Positions 1 to 7,240 of a DNA stretch of 64,000 nt are shown here, piece after piece. Within the stretch, counting starts at the first letter, position 1. Each line of letters opens with the position of its first letter. Source of the stretch: Planctomycetota bacterium (GTDB lineage: Bacteria; Planctomycetota; UBA1135; GCA-002686595). The notes beneath the pieces were generated by a model. The model was not told the origin of the DNA. It saw only the letters and a list, made by a program, of their open reading frames with translations, and searched no databases. The stretch spans positions 62,001 to 126,000 of the forward strand of contig JADJLZ010000005.1 of the NCBI GenBank assembly GCA_016709875.1. Direction: 5' to 3'. The position numbers and the translations under genes were made by a program.

Positions 1-2
1 TG

Positions 3-518
3 GGTGACGGCACGCGCGTGCCCAAGCACCACCTGCGCGTCGAGAGCTACGGCACCGTCGACGAACTCTCCTCCGTACTCGGCCTGGTCGTCGCGCGCGG
101 GCTCGGCGAGCCGCTGGCGAGCGAGTTGCGCGCGATCCAGAACGACCTGTTCGACGTCGGGGCGGACCTTTGCGTCCCCGGCGAAGCGGGCGCGCGCCTG
201 CGGCTCACGCCGGTCTACACCCAGAACCTCGAGGGGATCATCGATCGCGAGAACGAGAAGCTCGCGCCGCTCACGAGCTTCATCCTGCCCGGAGGGAGCG
301 AGCTCGCCGCCTGGATGCACGTCGCGCGCAACGTCTGCCGCCGGGCGGAGCGATTGGTGAGCCAGCTCGGTGCAATGCCCGACGAAGCCGGCCGCGTGAA
401 CCCCGAGGTGCTCAAGTACCTGAACCGACTGAGCGACCTGCTCTTCGTCCTCGCGCGCGTTCAGAACGACGACGGCAAGCGTGACGTGCTCTGGAAGCCC
501 GGACAGCGAATCGGTTGA
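3..518 (+). CDS. pduO: cob(I)alamin adenosyltransferase, PduO type (5' end cut off)
   Basis: This enzyme transfers the adenosyl group of ATP to cob(I)alamin to make adenosylcobalamin in the cytoplasm. The reading frame is open from the window edge, so roughly the first 15-20 residues are missing. The visible part begins GDGTRVPK and continues with the conserved RVESYGTVDELSSVLG block that binds ATP, followed by the helical core (AWMHVARNVCRRAER, VLKYLNRLSDLLFVLAR) typical of the trimeric PduO/MMAB fold. Its 171 visible residues fit the usual 180-190. The stop codon lies inside the left arm of a long inverted repeat. The AdoCbl product would be the ligand for the CarH-type regulator at 30107 in this window. 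The family call is secure; the choice between housekeeping B12 salvage and a specific pathway is not. Confidence 0.93.
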   Translation, partial: GDGTRVPKHHLRVESYGTVDELSSVLGLVVARGLGEPLASELRAIQNDLFDVGADLCVPGEAGARLRLTPVYTQNLEGIIDRENEKLAPLTSFILPGGSELAAWMHVARNVCRRAERLVSQLGAMPDEAGRVNPEVLKYLNRLSDLLFVLARVQNDDGKRDVLWKPGQRIG

Positions 519-626
519 TACGGTGCCAGAGCAAATTTTCACCGATCCGGGCCTCGGTCGCGGCAGCTGCTTCGGTTCGGCGCGGATCGGTGAAAATTTG
601 CTCTGGCACCGTATCAACCGATTCGC
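506..626. repeat. 44-bp perfect inverted repeat, REP/MITE-like hairpin
   Basis: Positions 506-549 and 583-626 are exact reverse complements (44 bp) separated by a 33-nt spacer. The left arm covers the last codons and stop of the adenosyltransferase gene. The right arm ends 12 nt before the stop of the convergent thioredoxin/HEAT gene. A core such as CGGTGCCAGAGCAAATTTTC is AT-richer than its surroundings. The arms are far longer than an intrinsic terminator needs and there is no T-run, so a palindromic REP-type repeat or non-autonomous element is more likely, though it may still stop transcription from both sides. Confidence 0.85.
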
Positions 627-638
627 CCAGCGGCGTGG

Positions 639-2561
639 TTAGTGCTTGTCCTCGCCGCCCGGAGGCCCGCGCTGCGGCGGGGGCGTGGGCGGGTTGGCTG
701 CGAGCGCGCGGACTGCGGCGTCGAGGTCGTGCTTGGCCATCTTCTCGAACACGGGGATCGCGGGCTCGTAGCCCAGTCGCCCGAGCGCGCGCACGGCTTC
801 GTGGCGCAGCGGTGCGAAGGGGGAGTCGAGGAGTTTCATGATCCCCTCGGCGAGTTCGCGATGGCCGAGTTGGCCCGCGCCGAACACGGCGCCGCAGGCG
901 GCCCACGGATCCTCGTCGTCGAGGCCGCGCCAGGTCTCGTAGCGCGGCTCGGCCTCGCGCGAGAGGATCGCGCGCGTCAGGTGGTAGCGCGTCTCCGAGC
1001 GCCAGCGCGGATCGGCGGAGCCGAGCTTCGTCGCGAGCTCGTCGGGATCGTGAATCATCTGCTGGTCCATCACCGGCAGGTGCGGCCGCACGGCGTTCAC
1101 GAGACGGTGCGTGAAGTCCGTCGGGTCGTAGAACGTGAGCGTGCTCGCGTCGTAGCGGTAGAGCGTCGCACCGAGCTTCACCAGCGTGCCGTTCACCTGC
1201 ACCTCGCCCTTCTCGACGACGCCCTGGCGCGTCGGCCGGTCAAAGCGCGTGAACTCCTCGGCCTCGTAGCTGCCGACGCCGTTCTCGCGCTTGACGGTGA
1301 GAAAAAGTCCCTCGCGCTCGTCGCGCAGTGGGCTCGCGAGCAGCACCTGCCAGGTCGCGTCGGAGCTCGGCGCGGGCGAGGCGAGCAGCGCCTCGATCTG
1401 CTGCACGAAGGCTGCGCGTTCCGCCGTGTAGGCCGGACCCGTCGCTGGGCCGGAGAAGCCCGTGTGCAACGCTGCCAGCGTGCCGTCGCGCTTCACGAAG
1501 AGCGCCGTGGGGAAGGCCTGGATCTTCTCGAGCACGGGGAACGCCTTCGCCGGCTCGCCCTTGCCCGCCGTGCCGCCGAGCAGCACGCGAAACTTGGCTC
1601 CGTGGCGCTCGGCCATGCGTTTGCCCTGCAGCGCGTCGCGCTCGAAGTCGCCGGAGTACTCGAAGAGCAGCTCGGTGATCGCGAGGCCCTTCGCTGCGTA
1701 CTGCGCATCGATCTCGGCCAAGAGCTGCATCTCGTCGTGGCAGTTTGGGCACCACGAGCCGCCGATCGAGATCAGCAGCGGCTTGCCGTCGAAGAGCGGC
1801 TCGGCGAGCGCGCGTTCGATTCCGTCGAGATCGGAGTAGGCGAGCTGATCGAGCGGGAAGCGTGGGGCGGGGACCTGCTTCGCGAAACCGCCGCCCTCCA
1901 CGTCGGTCACGAGCGGTGTCGCCTGCCAGGTGCCCTTGGCCGCGCCCATGCGGCAGATGCCACTGCCTTCCGTGTCGTACAACCCGTCGAAGAGGAAGGC
2001 GAAGAAGCCGTCGAACTCCGAGAGGCGCAGCCGCCGGCCATCGAACGTGCCCGCGAGGTAGCGCAGATCGCCGGTGGGAGTGAGCACGGTGGCTGAAACG
2101 CGACCGCCGTCGAGCGCTTGCACGACAAGCGTCCCGGTTTCCGCCGACTCGCCGATCGTGATCACGATTCCTGAGCGCGGGATCGCGGTCGACGCACTCG
2201 CGACGGCCGGGAAGCGCGGCAGGTCGCCCGCCTGCGCGCGGAACTCGAGCGTGGTCCACTTGTCCTTGCCGCTGCGCTTCTTCCACTCGCCCGCGAGCGA
2301 CTTGCCGTCCTCCGAGAGCTTCGCCGTGATGCGCGAGTCGTAGTAGGGGAAGGCGAGCGTGAGCTCGCCGTCCGTGCACGCGACCTCCGGTACGGGAGTC
2401 TTTTCGGCGCCGTTCTGGATCTCCGCGCGCAACACCCCGTCCGACTTCGAGAGCGCGAGGTCGAACGGAACCTCCGAATCGGCCGGCCCGAGCGTGGCGC
2501 GCCAGTGGCCGAGGGCGGGTTCTCCCGCGAGGAGCAGTGTCAGCAGGCAGAGTTGCAGCAT
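639..2561 (-). CDS. secreted thioredoxin-fold protein with C-terminal HEAT-like repeats
   Basis: This is a 640-residue protein predicted to be exported. The ATG start at 2561 gives a compact signal sequence (MLQLCLLTLLLAGEPALG); a TTG 21 nt upstream would only add a poor extension. Residues about 20-240 are beta-rich and unrecognised. A TlpA/redoxin domain follows with the active-site motif W270-C-P-N-C274 in SIGGSWCPNCHDEM. The last ~90 residues (HYHLTRAILSRE, ALGRLGYEPAIPVFEKMAK) look like HEAT repeats. Such proteins act as thiol-disulfide reductants or holders in the periplasm; the substrate is unknown. It converges with the adenosyltransferase gene and diverges from acylphosphatase 49 bp away. 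A CPNC rather than CPPC motif suggests a shifted redox potential. Confidence 0.8.
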   Translation of the reverse strand: MLQLCLLTLLLAGEPALGHWRATLGPADSEVPFDLALSKSDGVLRAEIQNGAEKTPVPEVACTDGELTLAFPYYDSRITAKLSEDGKSLAGEWKKRSGKDKWTTLEFRAQAGDLPRFPAVASASTAIPRSGIVITIGESAETGTLVVQALDGGRVSATVLTPTGDLRYLAGTFDGRRLRLSEFDGFFAFLFDGLYDTEGSGICRMGAAKGTWQATPLVTDVEGGGFAKQVPAPRFPLDQLAYSDLDGIERALAEPLFDGKPLLISIGGSWCPNCHDEMQLLAEIDAQYAAKGLAITELLFEYSGDFERDALQGKRMAERHGAKFRVLLGGTAGKGEPAKAFPVLEKIQAFPTALFVKRDGTLAALHTGFSGPATGPAYTAERAAFVQQIEALLASPAPSSDATWQVLLASPLRDEREGLFLTVKRENGVGSYEAEEFTRFDRPTRQGVVEKGEVQVNGTLVKLGATLYRYDASTLTFYDPTDFTHRLVNAVRPHLPVMDQQMIHDPDELATKLGSADPRWRSETRYHLTRAILSREAEPRYETWRGLDDEDPWAACGAVFGAGQLGHRELAEGIMKLLDSPFAPLRHEAVRALGRLGYEPAIPVFEKMAKHDLDAAVRALAANPPTPPPQRGPPGGEDKH

Positions 2562-2610
2562 GCACCAGAGGCTACGCGGCAAAGCGCGCGCGCGCTAATC
2601 TCCCCCCGTC

Positions 2611-2886
2611 ATGGATGCCTGTGCGCGACGCGTGTTCGTCACCGGGGAGGTGCAGGGGGTCGGATTCCGGCACTACACCAAGCTGCGCGCACGCGAGCTC
2701 GGGCTCGCGGGCTGGGTGCAGAATCTGCCCGACGGACGCGTCGAGGTCTGGGTCGAGGGACCGGAGACGATCGTCGAGGAGCTGCTCGATTGGCTGCGCA
2801 TCGGCCCGTCGAGCGCGCACGTCCGCGAACTCGAGGCGCGCGAGGTCGAGCCCGCGGCGCACGAGCGCTTCGAAGTGCGCCGCTGA
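2611..2886 (+). CDS. acyP: acylphosphatase
   Basis: The 91-residue protein matches the small alpha/beta acylphosphatase family, which hydrolyses carboxyl-phosphate bonds such as acetyl phosphate or 1,3-bisphosphoglycerate in the cytoplasm. The phosphate-binding loop GEVQGVGFR holds the catalytic Arg20, and the catalytic Asn38 lies in GWVQNLPDGRVEV. Length and motif spacing are standard. It stands alone between two minus-strand genes, with a strong hairpin just downstream. Assignment is secure. Confidence 0.96.
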   Translation: MDACARRVFVTGEVQGVGFRHYTKLRARELGLAGWVQNLPDGRVEVWVEGPETIVEELLDWLRIGPSSAHVRELEAREVEPAAHERFEVRR

Positions 2887-2907
2887 GCGAGCAGGCGCGG
2901 AGGGACC

Positions 2908-2938
2908 GTCAAAAAACCAGGCGGGCTGGTTTTTTGAC
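2908..2938. terminator. bidirectional intrinsic terminator
   Basis: A perfect 13-bp stem (GTCAAAAAACCAG / CTGGTTTTTTGAC) encloses a 5-nt loop, GCGGG. The A6/T6 tracts sit inside the stem, so either strand gives a U-run on the descending arm. It lies 21 nt after the acylphosphatase stop and can serve it on the plus strand and the outer-membrane gene ending at 3042 on the minus strand. Confidence 0.75.
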
Positions 2939-2995
2939 ACTCGAATGGGGGACAAGGAAAGGGGCGGCCCCTCCAAGGACCGCCCCACCACAATC

Positions 2996-3025
2996 GGCCC
3001 CGCCCCCGGAGTGCCGGGCGGGGCC
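2996..3025 (-). terminator. GC-rich hairpin after the gene ending at 3042
   Basis: GGCCCCGCCC (2996-3005) and GGGCGGGGCC (3016-3025) form a perfect 10-bp stem with a 10-nt loop, 16 nt beyond the stop of the minus-strand gene. No U-run follows on the minus strand. It may stabilise the mRNA 3' end, with the hairpin at 2908-2938 doing the actual termination. Confidence 0.4.
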
Positions 3026-3041
3026 ACCCATCACTGGCTCT

Positions 3042-3908
3042 CTAGAACTCGTAGCCCAGGACAAACAGTGCCTGCATCGCCGGAGAATCGGGCCCGATTC
3101 CGATGAGCGGCGCAAAATCCAGGTGCAGGTGCGTCGTCGGCCGGTACTGCAGGCTCGGGCCGACGAGCAAGACATGGTCGTAGGTGCCGCGCGTTGCGCT
3201 CGTGTCGATGAACTCAGTCTTGAGTTCGGCGCCGAGCGAGAAGCGCTGGTCGTCGAGCGTCTTGCTCAGGCCCGCGGTGAGGCCGTAGTCGTTCTCGCCG
3301 CCGCCGCCGAGCTCGCGCTCGAGGTACAGGTTCGTGCCCCAGTGCCAAGAGGGCGCGAGTTCGTCGCCGAGCAGCAGCTTCCACTCGGCCTTGTCGACCT
3401 GCGTGTCGCGGCTGACGTATTCGGCGTAGAGCGTGGGGTTGCCCCACAGCTTGCCCCAGTCGGCGAGCGCGTAGCGCACCTCGAAGGCGTTCTCGCTCGC
3501 CATGCCGCCGTCCTTGCCCTCCTTGTTCTCGTTCAAGTACAGGTCGATCTGCCAGCGGCCGGGCAAGCCCATCTCGAACTCGTACTGCGTGATGGTCGAG
3601 GTCTGGCCCTTCTTGCGCGGGATCGTCGGACGCACCCAGTACTCGAAAGAGAACGTGCCGGGCGGGCGCACGTAGGTGCGCGTGAACGGGAAGCGCCGGT
3701 GCGCGGTCCACTCGGGCTGGCCGTAGGGACCGATGCGGTCTTCTTCGCGCAGATCGGAGACCGAGCGCGAGGTGACGAAGGTCTCCTCGGGCATCTGGCC
3801 TGACTGCGGCTGCTTGTGAGTGTCGGCCGGATTCGCGATCTGCGCGGCGGCGGGCAAGGCCAGGAAGGCGAGTCCCGACACGGAACGCGAGAGGGAGCTG
3901 AGTTGCAT
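3042..3908 (-). CDS. predicted outer-membrane beta-barrel protein, unknown function
   Basis: I do not recognise a named family. The ATG at 3908 gives a signal peptide (LSRSVSGLAFLALPAAAQ); the longer frame upstream has no good start. The mature ~270 residues alternate polar and aromatic residues in amphipathic strands (RWQIDLYLNENKEG, FSLGAELKTEFIDT, LHLDFAPLIGIG) and end in GYEF, with the terminal phenylalanine typical of barrels inserted by the BAM machinery. The body resembles transporter-like porins of 12-14 strands. It is monocistronic, with hairpins downstream. The export signal and strand pattern are visible; the barrel is inferred. Confidence 0.6.
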   Translation of the reverse strand: MQLSSLSRSVSGLAFLALPAAAQIANPADTHKQPQSGQMPEETFVTSRSVSDLREEDRIGPYGQPEWTAHRRFPFTRTYVRPPGTFSFEYWVRPTIPRKKGQTSTITQYEFEMGLPGRWQIDLYLNENKEGKDGGMASENAFEVRYALADWGKLWGNPTLYAEYVSRDTQVDKAEWKLLLGDELAPSWHWGTNLYLERELGGGGENDYGLTAGLSKTLDDQRFSLGAELKTEFIDTSATRGTYDHVLLVGPSLQYRPTTHLHLDFAPLIGIGPDSPAMQALFVLGYEF

Positions 3909-4048
3909 CGTGTTGTTGCTGGGGTTGGGTTTCGGGGGAGGCGAGCTGGACCAATCTACCGGCGGCGCAACGCCGGGTTGTGCTCGTTTTCGTGCTCGAA
4001 CACGCGATCGGATCCAGTGCGCGTCCACGCCTTCACTTGCGCCCGGAG

Positions 4049-4091
4049 AAAAAACAAGGCGCGGAATTCGTTGTCGAATTCCGCGCCTTTT
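4049..4091 (-). terminator. intrinsic terminator of the BlaI/BlaR1 operon
   Basis: A perfect 15-bp stem (AAGGCGCGGAATTCG at 4056-4070 and its complement at 4075-4089) has a 4-nt loop. Read on the minus strand the stem is followed by a U-rich tail from the A-run at 4049-4054. It lies 37 nt after the stop of the last gene of the minus-strand operon, so it is a textbook Rho-independent terminator. Confidence 0.85.
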
Positions 4092-4126
4092 GCGCTGCGG
4101 CCCTCCGCCGCCGCGACAGTTCCTGG

Positions 4127-5341
4127 TCAGCGCATCTCGCGCTGGGGAGCGTTCTGCAGCTCCTCACGCAGCTCGCGCATCTGCTCGCGCATCTCGTCCA
4201 TCTGCTTGCGCATGTCATCCAGCAGCGACTTCATCTCCTGCACGTGCTCGGGCGCGGAGGGAGTGGGCGTGGCCGCCGCCTGCGGCGTGCGCGGCGTGCG
4301 CAGCGCGAAGGCGCGGGGAGCCGAGGGGACGCCTGCCCCGTTGGGGAGCGGCGCAAGGCTCCAGACGCTGCCGGGCTGGGGCGCTTCGGGAGGAACTGCG
4401 GGAGCCGCACCCGCGGGTGCATCCGGCGGCGCGGGGAAGATCCAGGCCCCGCCGGAGGCGCCCTCTTCGATCTGCTTGCGCCACTGTTGAGCCTGATCCT
4501 GAGCCTGCCTGCGGTAGACCTGGGCCTGCTCGCGCATCGACTGGGCCTGCTCACGCGCGTGCTCCGCGAGTTCGCGCGCCTGCTCTCCCATGCGCTGGCG
4601 CAGTTCGTCCGCGCGCGCGCGCTCCTGCCGGCCGAGCTCGTGGGACTGCTGGCCGAAGCGCAAGAAGGTCCGGGCACTCGGCGTCTGGTTCTGGCCGTCG
4701 CGCTCGCGCAACTGCGCCTCGAGCTCGCGCACGCGCTGCTCGAGCTCGCGCACGCGATTGTCCTGGTTCGAACTGCGCATCTGCGGAGCCAGGCGCGCCA
4801 GACCGGCCAAGGACGACATCGCTTGGGTGCCGGCCATGCCTGCGACCTGTTCGTTGCCGAGGGCGAGGTGCTGCGTATCGAGCTTGACGCGCTTGCCGTC
4901 CCTCGTCTGAAGGATGACCGTCGAGCCGGGCTCGATCGTCAGCGTCTGCACTCCGGTTCCGTTGCGCAGCGTGAGGGCGGGCGCGGGCGCCGTCTTGGCC
5001 TCGTCGCAGCAACCGCCGCCCGTGCCGCAGTCCTGCGCCATCTCTTCCATCTCGAAAGAGGCGTCGGCCTCGTCGGCCTCATCCATCTCGGGAACCTCGT
5101 CCATCTCGAAGGCCTCCGCTGCATCGTCGCCGTCGTCGCCGTCGTCGACTTCGGCGATCTCGTCCATGTCCTCGTCCGCGTCGGAGTCCTCGACCGCGGG
5201 CTTGGGTGCGTCCTGGACCTTGGCCACGGCCTGGCCTGGACCGGCGGTCTGCGCGACGCGCGGGAGCGGTTGCTGCGTGTTGCACGAATTCGCACCGGGC
5301 AGCCCGAGCGCGAGCATCATCATCAGGATCGACGTCTGCAT
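4127..5341 (-). CDS. secreted acidic coiled-coil protein in the blaI-blaR1 operon
   Basis: I recognise no family. The 404-residue product starts at the ATG at 5341, 17 nt after the BlaR1-like stop, with a signal-like segment (SILMMMLALGLPGANSC; a lipobox is possible but not canonical). Residues ~45-100 are strongly acidic (DADEDMDEIAEVDDGDDGDD) and end in a Cys cluster, DCGTGGGCCDE. A short beta-rich stretch follows (TLTIEPGSTVILQTRDGKRV), then long heptad-pattern helices (RVRELEQRVRELEAQL; ARADELRQRMGEQARELAEH), a Pro-rich linker, and a final Met/Glu-rich helix (MRKQMDEMREQMRELREEL). Being last in an operon controlled by a BlaI repressor, it may be the output of the peptidase-sensing switch. 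Function is unknown; the Cys cluster could bind metal. Confidence 0.6.
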   Translation of the reverse strand: MQTSILMMMLALGLPGANSCNTQQPLPRVAQTAGPGQAVAKVQDAPKPAVEDSDADEDMDEIAEVDDGDDGDDAAEAFEMDEVPEMDEADEADASFEMEEMAQDCGTGGGCCDEAKTAPAPALTLRNGTGVQTLTIEPGSTVILQTRDGKRVKLDTQHLALGNEQVAGMAGTQAMSSLAGLARLAPQMRSSNQDNRVRELEQRVRELEAQLRERDGQNQTPSARTFLRFGQQSHELGRQERARADELRQRMGEQARELAEHAREQAQSMREQAQVYRRQAQDQAQQWRKQIEEGASGGAWIFPAPPDAPAGAAPAVPPEAPQPGSVWSLAPLPNGAGVPSAPRAFALRTPRTPQAAATPTPSAPEHVQEMKSLLDDMRKQMDEMREQMRELREELQNAPQREMR

Positions 5342-5358
5342 GGAATCTCCTTCGAGAA

Positions 5359-6690
5359 CTACGGGATTGTGGCGGGTTGAGGGGGGGTACAGGCGGCCTC
5401 GTCGGCGAGTTCCTGGACTCGCGCATACGAAGACTGAAGGGAGGCGAGCCGCACGCGCAGCGCTTCGAGGCGCGCGTGCCAGCGCGGATCGAGTTCGCGC
5501 TCCTCGGCCTCGTCGGCGAGGTCGTCGAGCTGCGTGGCGAGCGAGTCGAACTGCGACACGAGGTCGTCGGATGAGGCCTCGGCGACGAGCTCGAAAGCCT
5601 CGGGCTGACGCGCGAGGGGTTGTGACGCGGCGAACGTCTGTTCGGCGCGTCCGGGCACGGCGGCGGCCGCCGTTCCGAGCGCGAGCGCAAAGAAGGCCAG
5701 GCTCCAGGGTGCTGAGCGCAGCGGCAGCGGTGCGCGGCGTTCCTCGAGCAGGCGTTCGACGCGTCGCGTGAGCCGTGCGCCGCGCGCCGCCATCGACGGC
5801 ACGGGCAGCGCGCGGCGCTGCGAGACGATCCAGCCCGCGACCTCGGTCAGGCAACTTGCGAGGCTGAGCGCACAGACGCCGCGCTCGATGGCCCAGCGAT
5901 CGGCCTGGAACTCGGCCTCGTCCTGCAGCTTGATGCGCGCCAGGCGGTTGAGCGGCTGGAAAAAGAACAGGCTCTCGACCGCGCGCGCGGCGGAGATCCA
6001 CAGCGGGTCGCGCCGACGCGCGTGCGCCAGCTCGTGGCCCAGCATCGCGCGGCGCTCGTCGGGGTCGAGCTCGCGCGCGGCGCGCTCGGGCACCACCACG
6101 CGCATGCGCGTCCAGCCCAGCGTCAGCGGCACGAGCACGTTGCGGCCGATGTAGAGGCGTGTGCCGGTCAGCGCGAGCTCGCCCGTGCGCAGCTCGTCGA
6201 ACTCCTGCGCGAGCTCCGGGTCGGTGTTGGGGCGCATGCCGCGCACGGCGCGCCCGAGCGCGTGCCACTCGCGCATCCAGACCAGCGCGCCGAAGCCGAC
6301 GCCGACGAGCCACAGCGCGCTGGCGAGCAGCGCCCAGCTCAACTGGAACCCGGACGCCGCATGCAGCGGTTGCACGGGCCCAGCCGAGGTGATCGGGATG
6401 GGGAGCAGTCCGGGCAGGACGGTGCGCACCGTCTGCGGCGCGAGCGGCGCATCCGCGGCGAGCTGCCAGAACGAGAAGCCGCCCGCGCATTGCACCAGCG
6501 TCGTGAGCAGCGGCAGGAAGAGCGCGAGCTTCCACATGCGCTCGCGCGAGAGGCCCAGCGTGCGCTCGCGCGCTGAGGTCGCGCTGGCCCACAGGTCGAA
6601 GCCCCAGGCGGCGGTGCACAGGATCGTGGAGTGCGCGAGGTAGGTCGCGAGCCACGGGACGAGCGGATGGCGCAGGAGTTCAGCGGCCAC
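5359..6690 (-). CDS. M56-family membrane metallopeptidase, BlaR1/MecR1-like
   Basis: This 443-residue protein has N-terminal membrane helices (about residues 10-35, 55-75, 110-135) and an M56 zinc peptidase motif, HELAH, within RRAMLGHELAHARRRDP, followed by a helix (AVESLFFFQPLNRLARIKLQDEAEFQADRWA) carrying the E-x-x-AD third-ligand region. In the known family, signal binding activates this protease, which leads to cleavage of the BlaI repressor. The C-terminus lacks a penicillin-binding sensor domain; instead ~150 residues run into an Ala/Glu-rich helical tail. What it senses is therefore unlikely to be a beta-lactam. Its start overlaps the end of blaI by 11 nt. Confidence 0.88.
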   Translation of the reverse strand: MAAELLRHPLVPWLATYLAHSTILCTAAWGFDLWASATSARERTLGLSRERMWKLALFLPLLTTLVQCAGGFSFWQLAADAPLAPQTVRTVLPGLLPIPITSAGPVQPLHAASGFQLSWALLASALWLVGVGFGALVWMREWHALGRAVRGMRPNTDPELAQEFDELRTGELALTGTRLYIGRNVLVPLTLGWTRMRVVVPERAARELDPDERRAMLGHELAHARRRDPLWISAARAVESLFFFQPLNRLARIKLQDEAEFQADRWAIERGVCALSLASCLTEVAGWIVSQRRALPVPSMAARGARLTRRVERLLEERRAPLPLRSAPWSLAFFALALGTAAAAVPGRAEQTFAASQPLARQPEAFELVAEASSDDLVSQFDSLATQLDDLADEAEERELDPRWHARLEALRVRLASLQSSYARVQELADEAACTPPQPATIP

Positions 6691-7093
6691 GGCGCTTCTC
6701 CTTCCCCGAGCCCCGCTCGCGCTTGCCCTGCTCCGCGATCAGCGTGCGCAGGCGCTCGACTTCGGTCGAATCGATCTCGTGCTCCTCGAGCAGGTGGCTG
6801 ACGAGCGCCGTCGTGTCGCCCGCGAACAGGCGCGAGGTGAGCTCGGCGATCATCGAGCGGCGCACCTGCGATTCGCTGACCAGCGCGCGGTAGACGAACT
6901 GGCGTCCCTCGCTGCGGTGCGCGACGAGCTTGCGCTTCTCCATCTTGGTCAGCATGGTCGCGATCGTGGTCAGCGCGCGGTCGCGCTCGTCGCTGAGCGC
7001 CGCGAGGACGTCCACGACAGTCGCTTCCTTCTTATGCCACAGCACGCGCAGGATCGAGTGCTGCAGGTCTCCGAGCTTGTGTGCTTCCGCCAT
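6680..7093 (-). CDS. blaI: BlaI/MecI/CopY-family transcriptional repressor
   Basis: The 137-residue protein has the BlaI winged helix near its N-terminus (LGDLQHSILRVLWHKKEATVVDVLAAL... TTIATMLTKMEKRKLVAHRSEGRQFVYRALV) and a C-terminal dimerisation helix. The family binds dyads as a dimer and is inactivated by proteolysis through its BlaR1 partner, encoded next (11-nt overlap). The start is the ATG at 7093 with purine-rich sequence upstream; the frame extends a further 9 codons without need. A perfect 18-bp palindrome lies 29 nt upstream, so autoregulation is likely. The C-terminus is unusually basic (GKRERGSGKEKRRGR). Confidence 0.92.
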   Translation of the reverse strand: MAEAHKLGDLQHSILRVLWHKKEATVVDVLAALSDERDRALTTIATMLTKMEKRKLVAHRSEGRQFVYRALVSESQVRRSMIAELTSRLFAGDTTALVSHLLEEHEIDSTEVERLRTLIAEQGKRERGSGKEKRRGR

Positions 7094-7122
7094 GGTTTCC
7101 TTCCTCTGTGTCGGCACCATGT

Positions 7123-7140
7123 CTACTACCGCGGTAGTAG
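7123..7140. promoter_or_regulatory. palindromic BlaI-type operator
   Basis: CTACTACCGCGGTAGTAG is a perfect 18-bp palindrome in the 147-bp gap between divergent blaI (start 7093) and the DUF3187 gene (start 7241). The TACTAC/GTAGTA half-sites resemble those bound by BlaI-family repressors. Its position suits repression of blaI-blaR1 and possibly of the divergent gene too. Confidence 0.75.
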
Positions 7141-7240
7141 TTCGGCTAGGGCCTGCTGTCTTTTTTCTACGGGCTTACGCGGGCTGGGACAGACTGCCCG
7201 GTAGATCGCGGGCCTCCCAGCCGGTAGGAATGCACGGCTC

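Noticed and set aside
642..2096. Long plus-strand open frame (484 codons) opposite the thioredoxin/HEAT gene
   Set aside because: Arg/Ala/Val-rich composition without motifs; it mirrors the real minus-strand gene, as expected at this GC content.
4127..6655. 842-codon frame extending the acidic coiled-coil protein upstream
   Set aside because: The extension is an antiparallel-free shadow of the BlaR1-like gene, Arg-rich and without homology. The signal peptide and a start at 5341 fit better.
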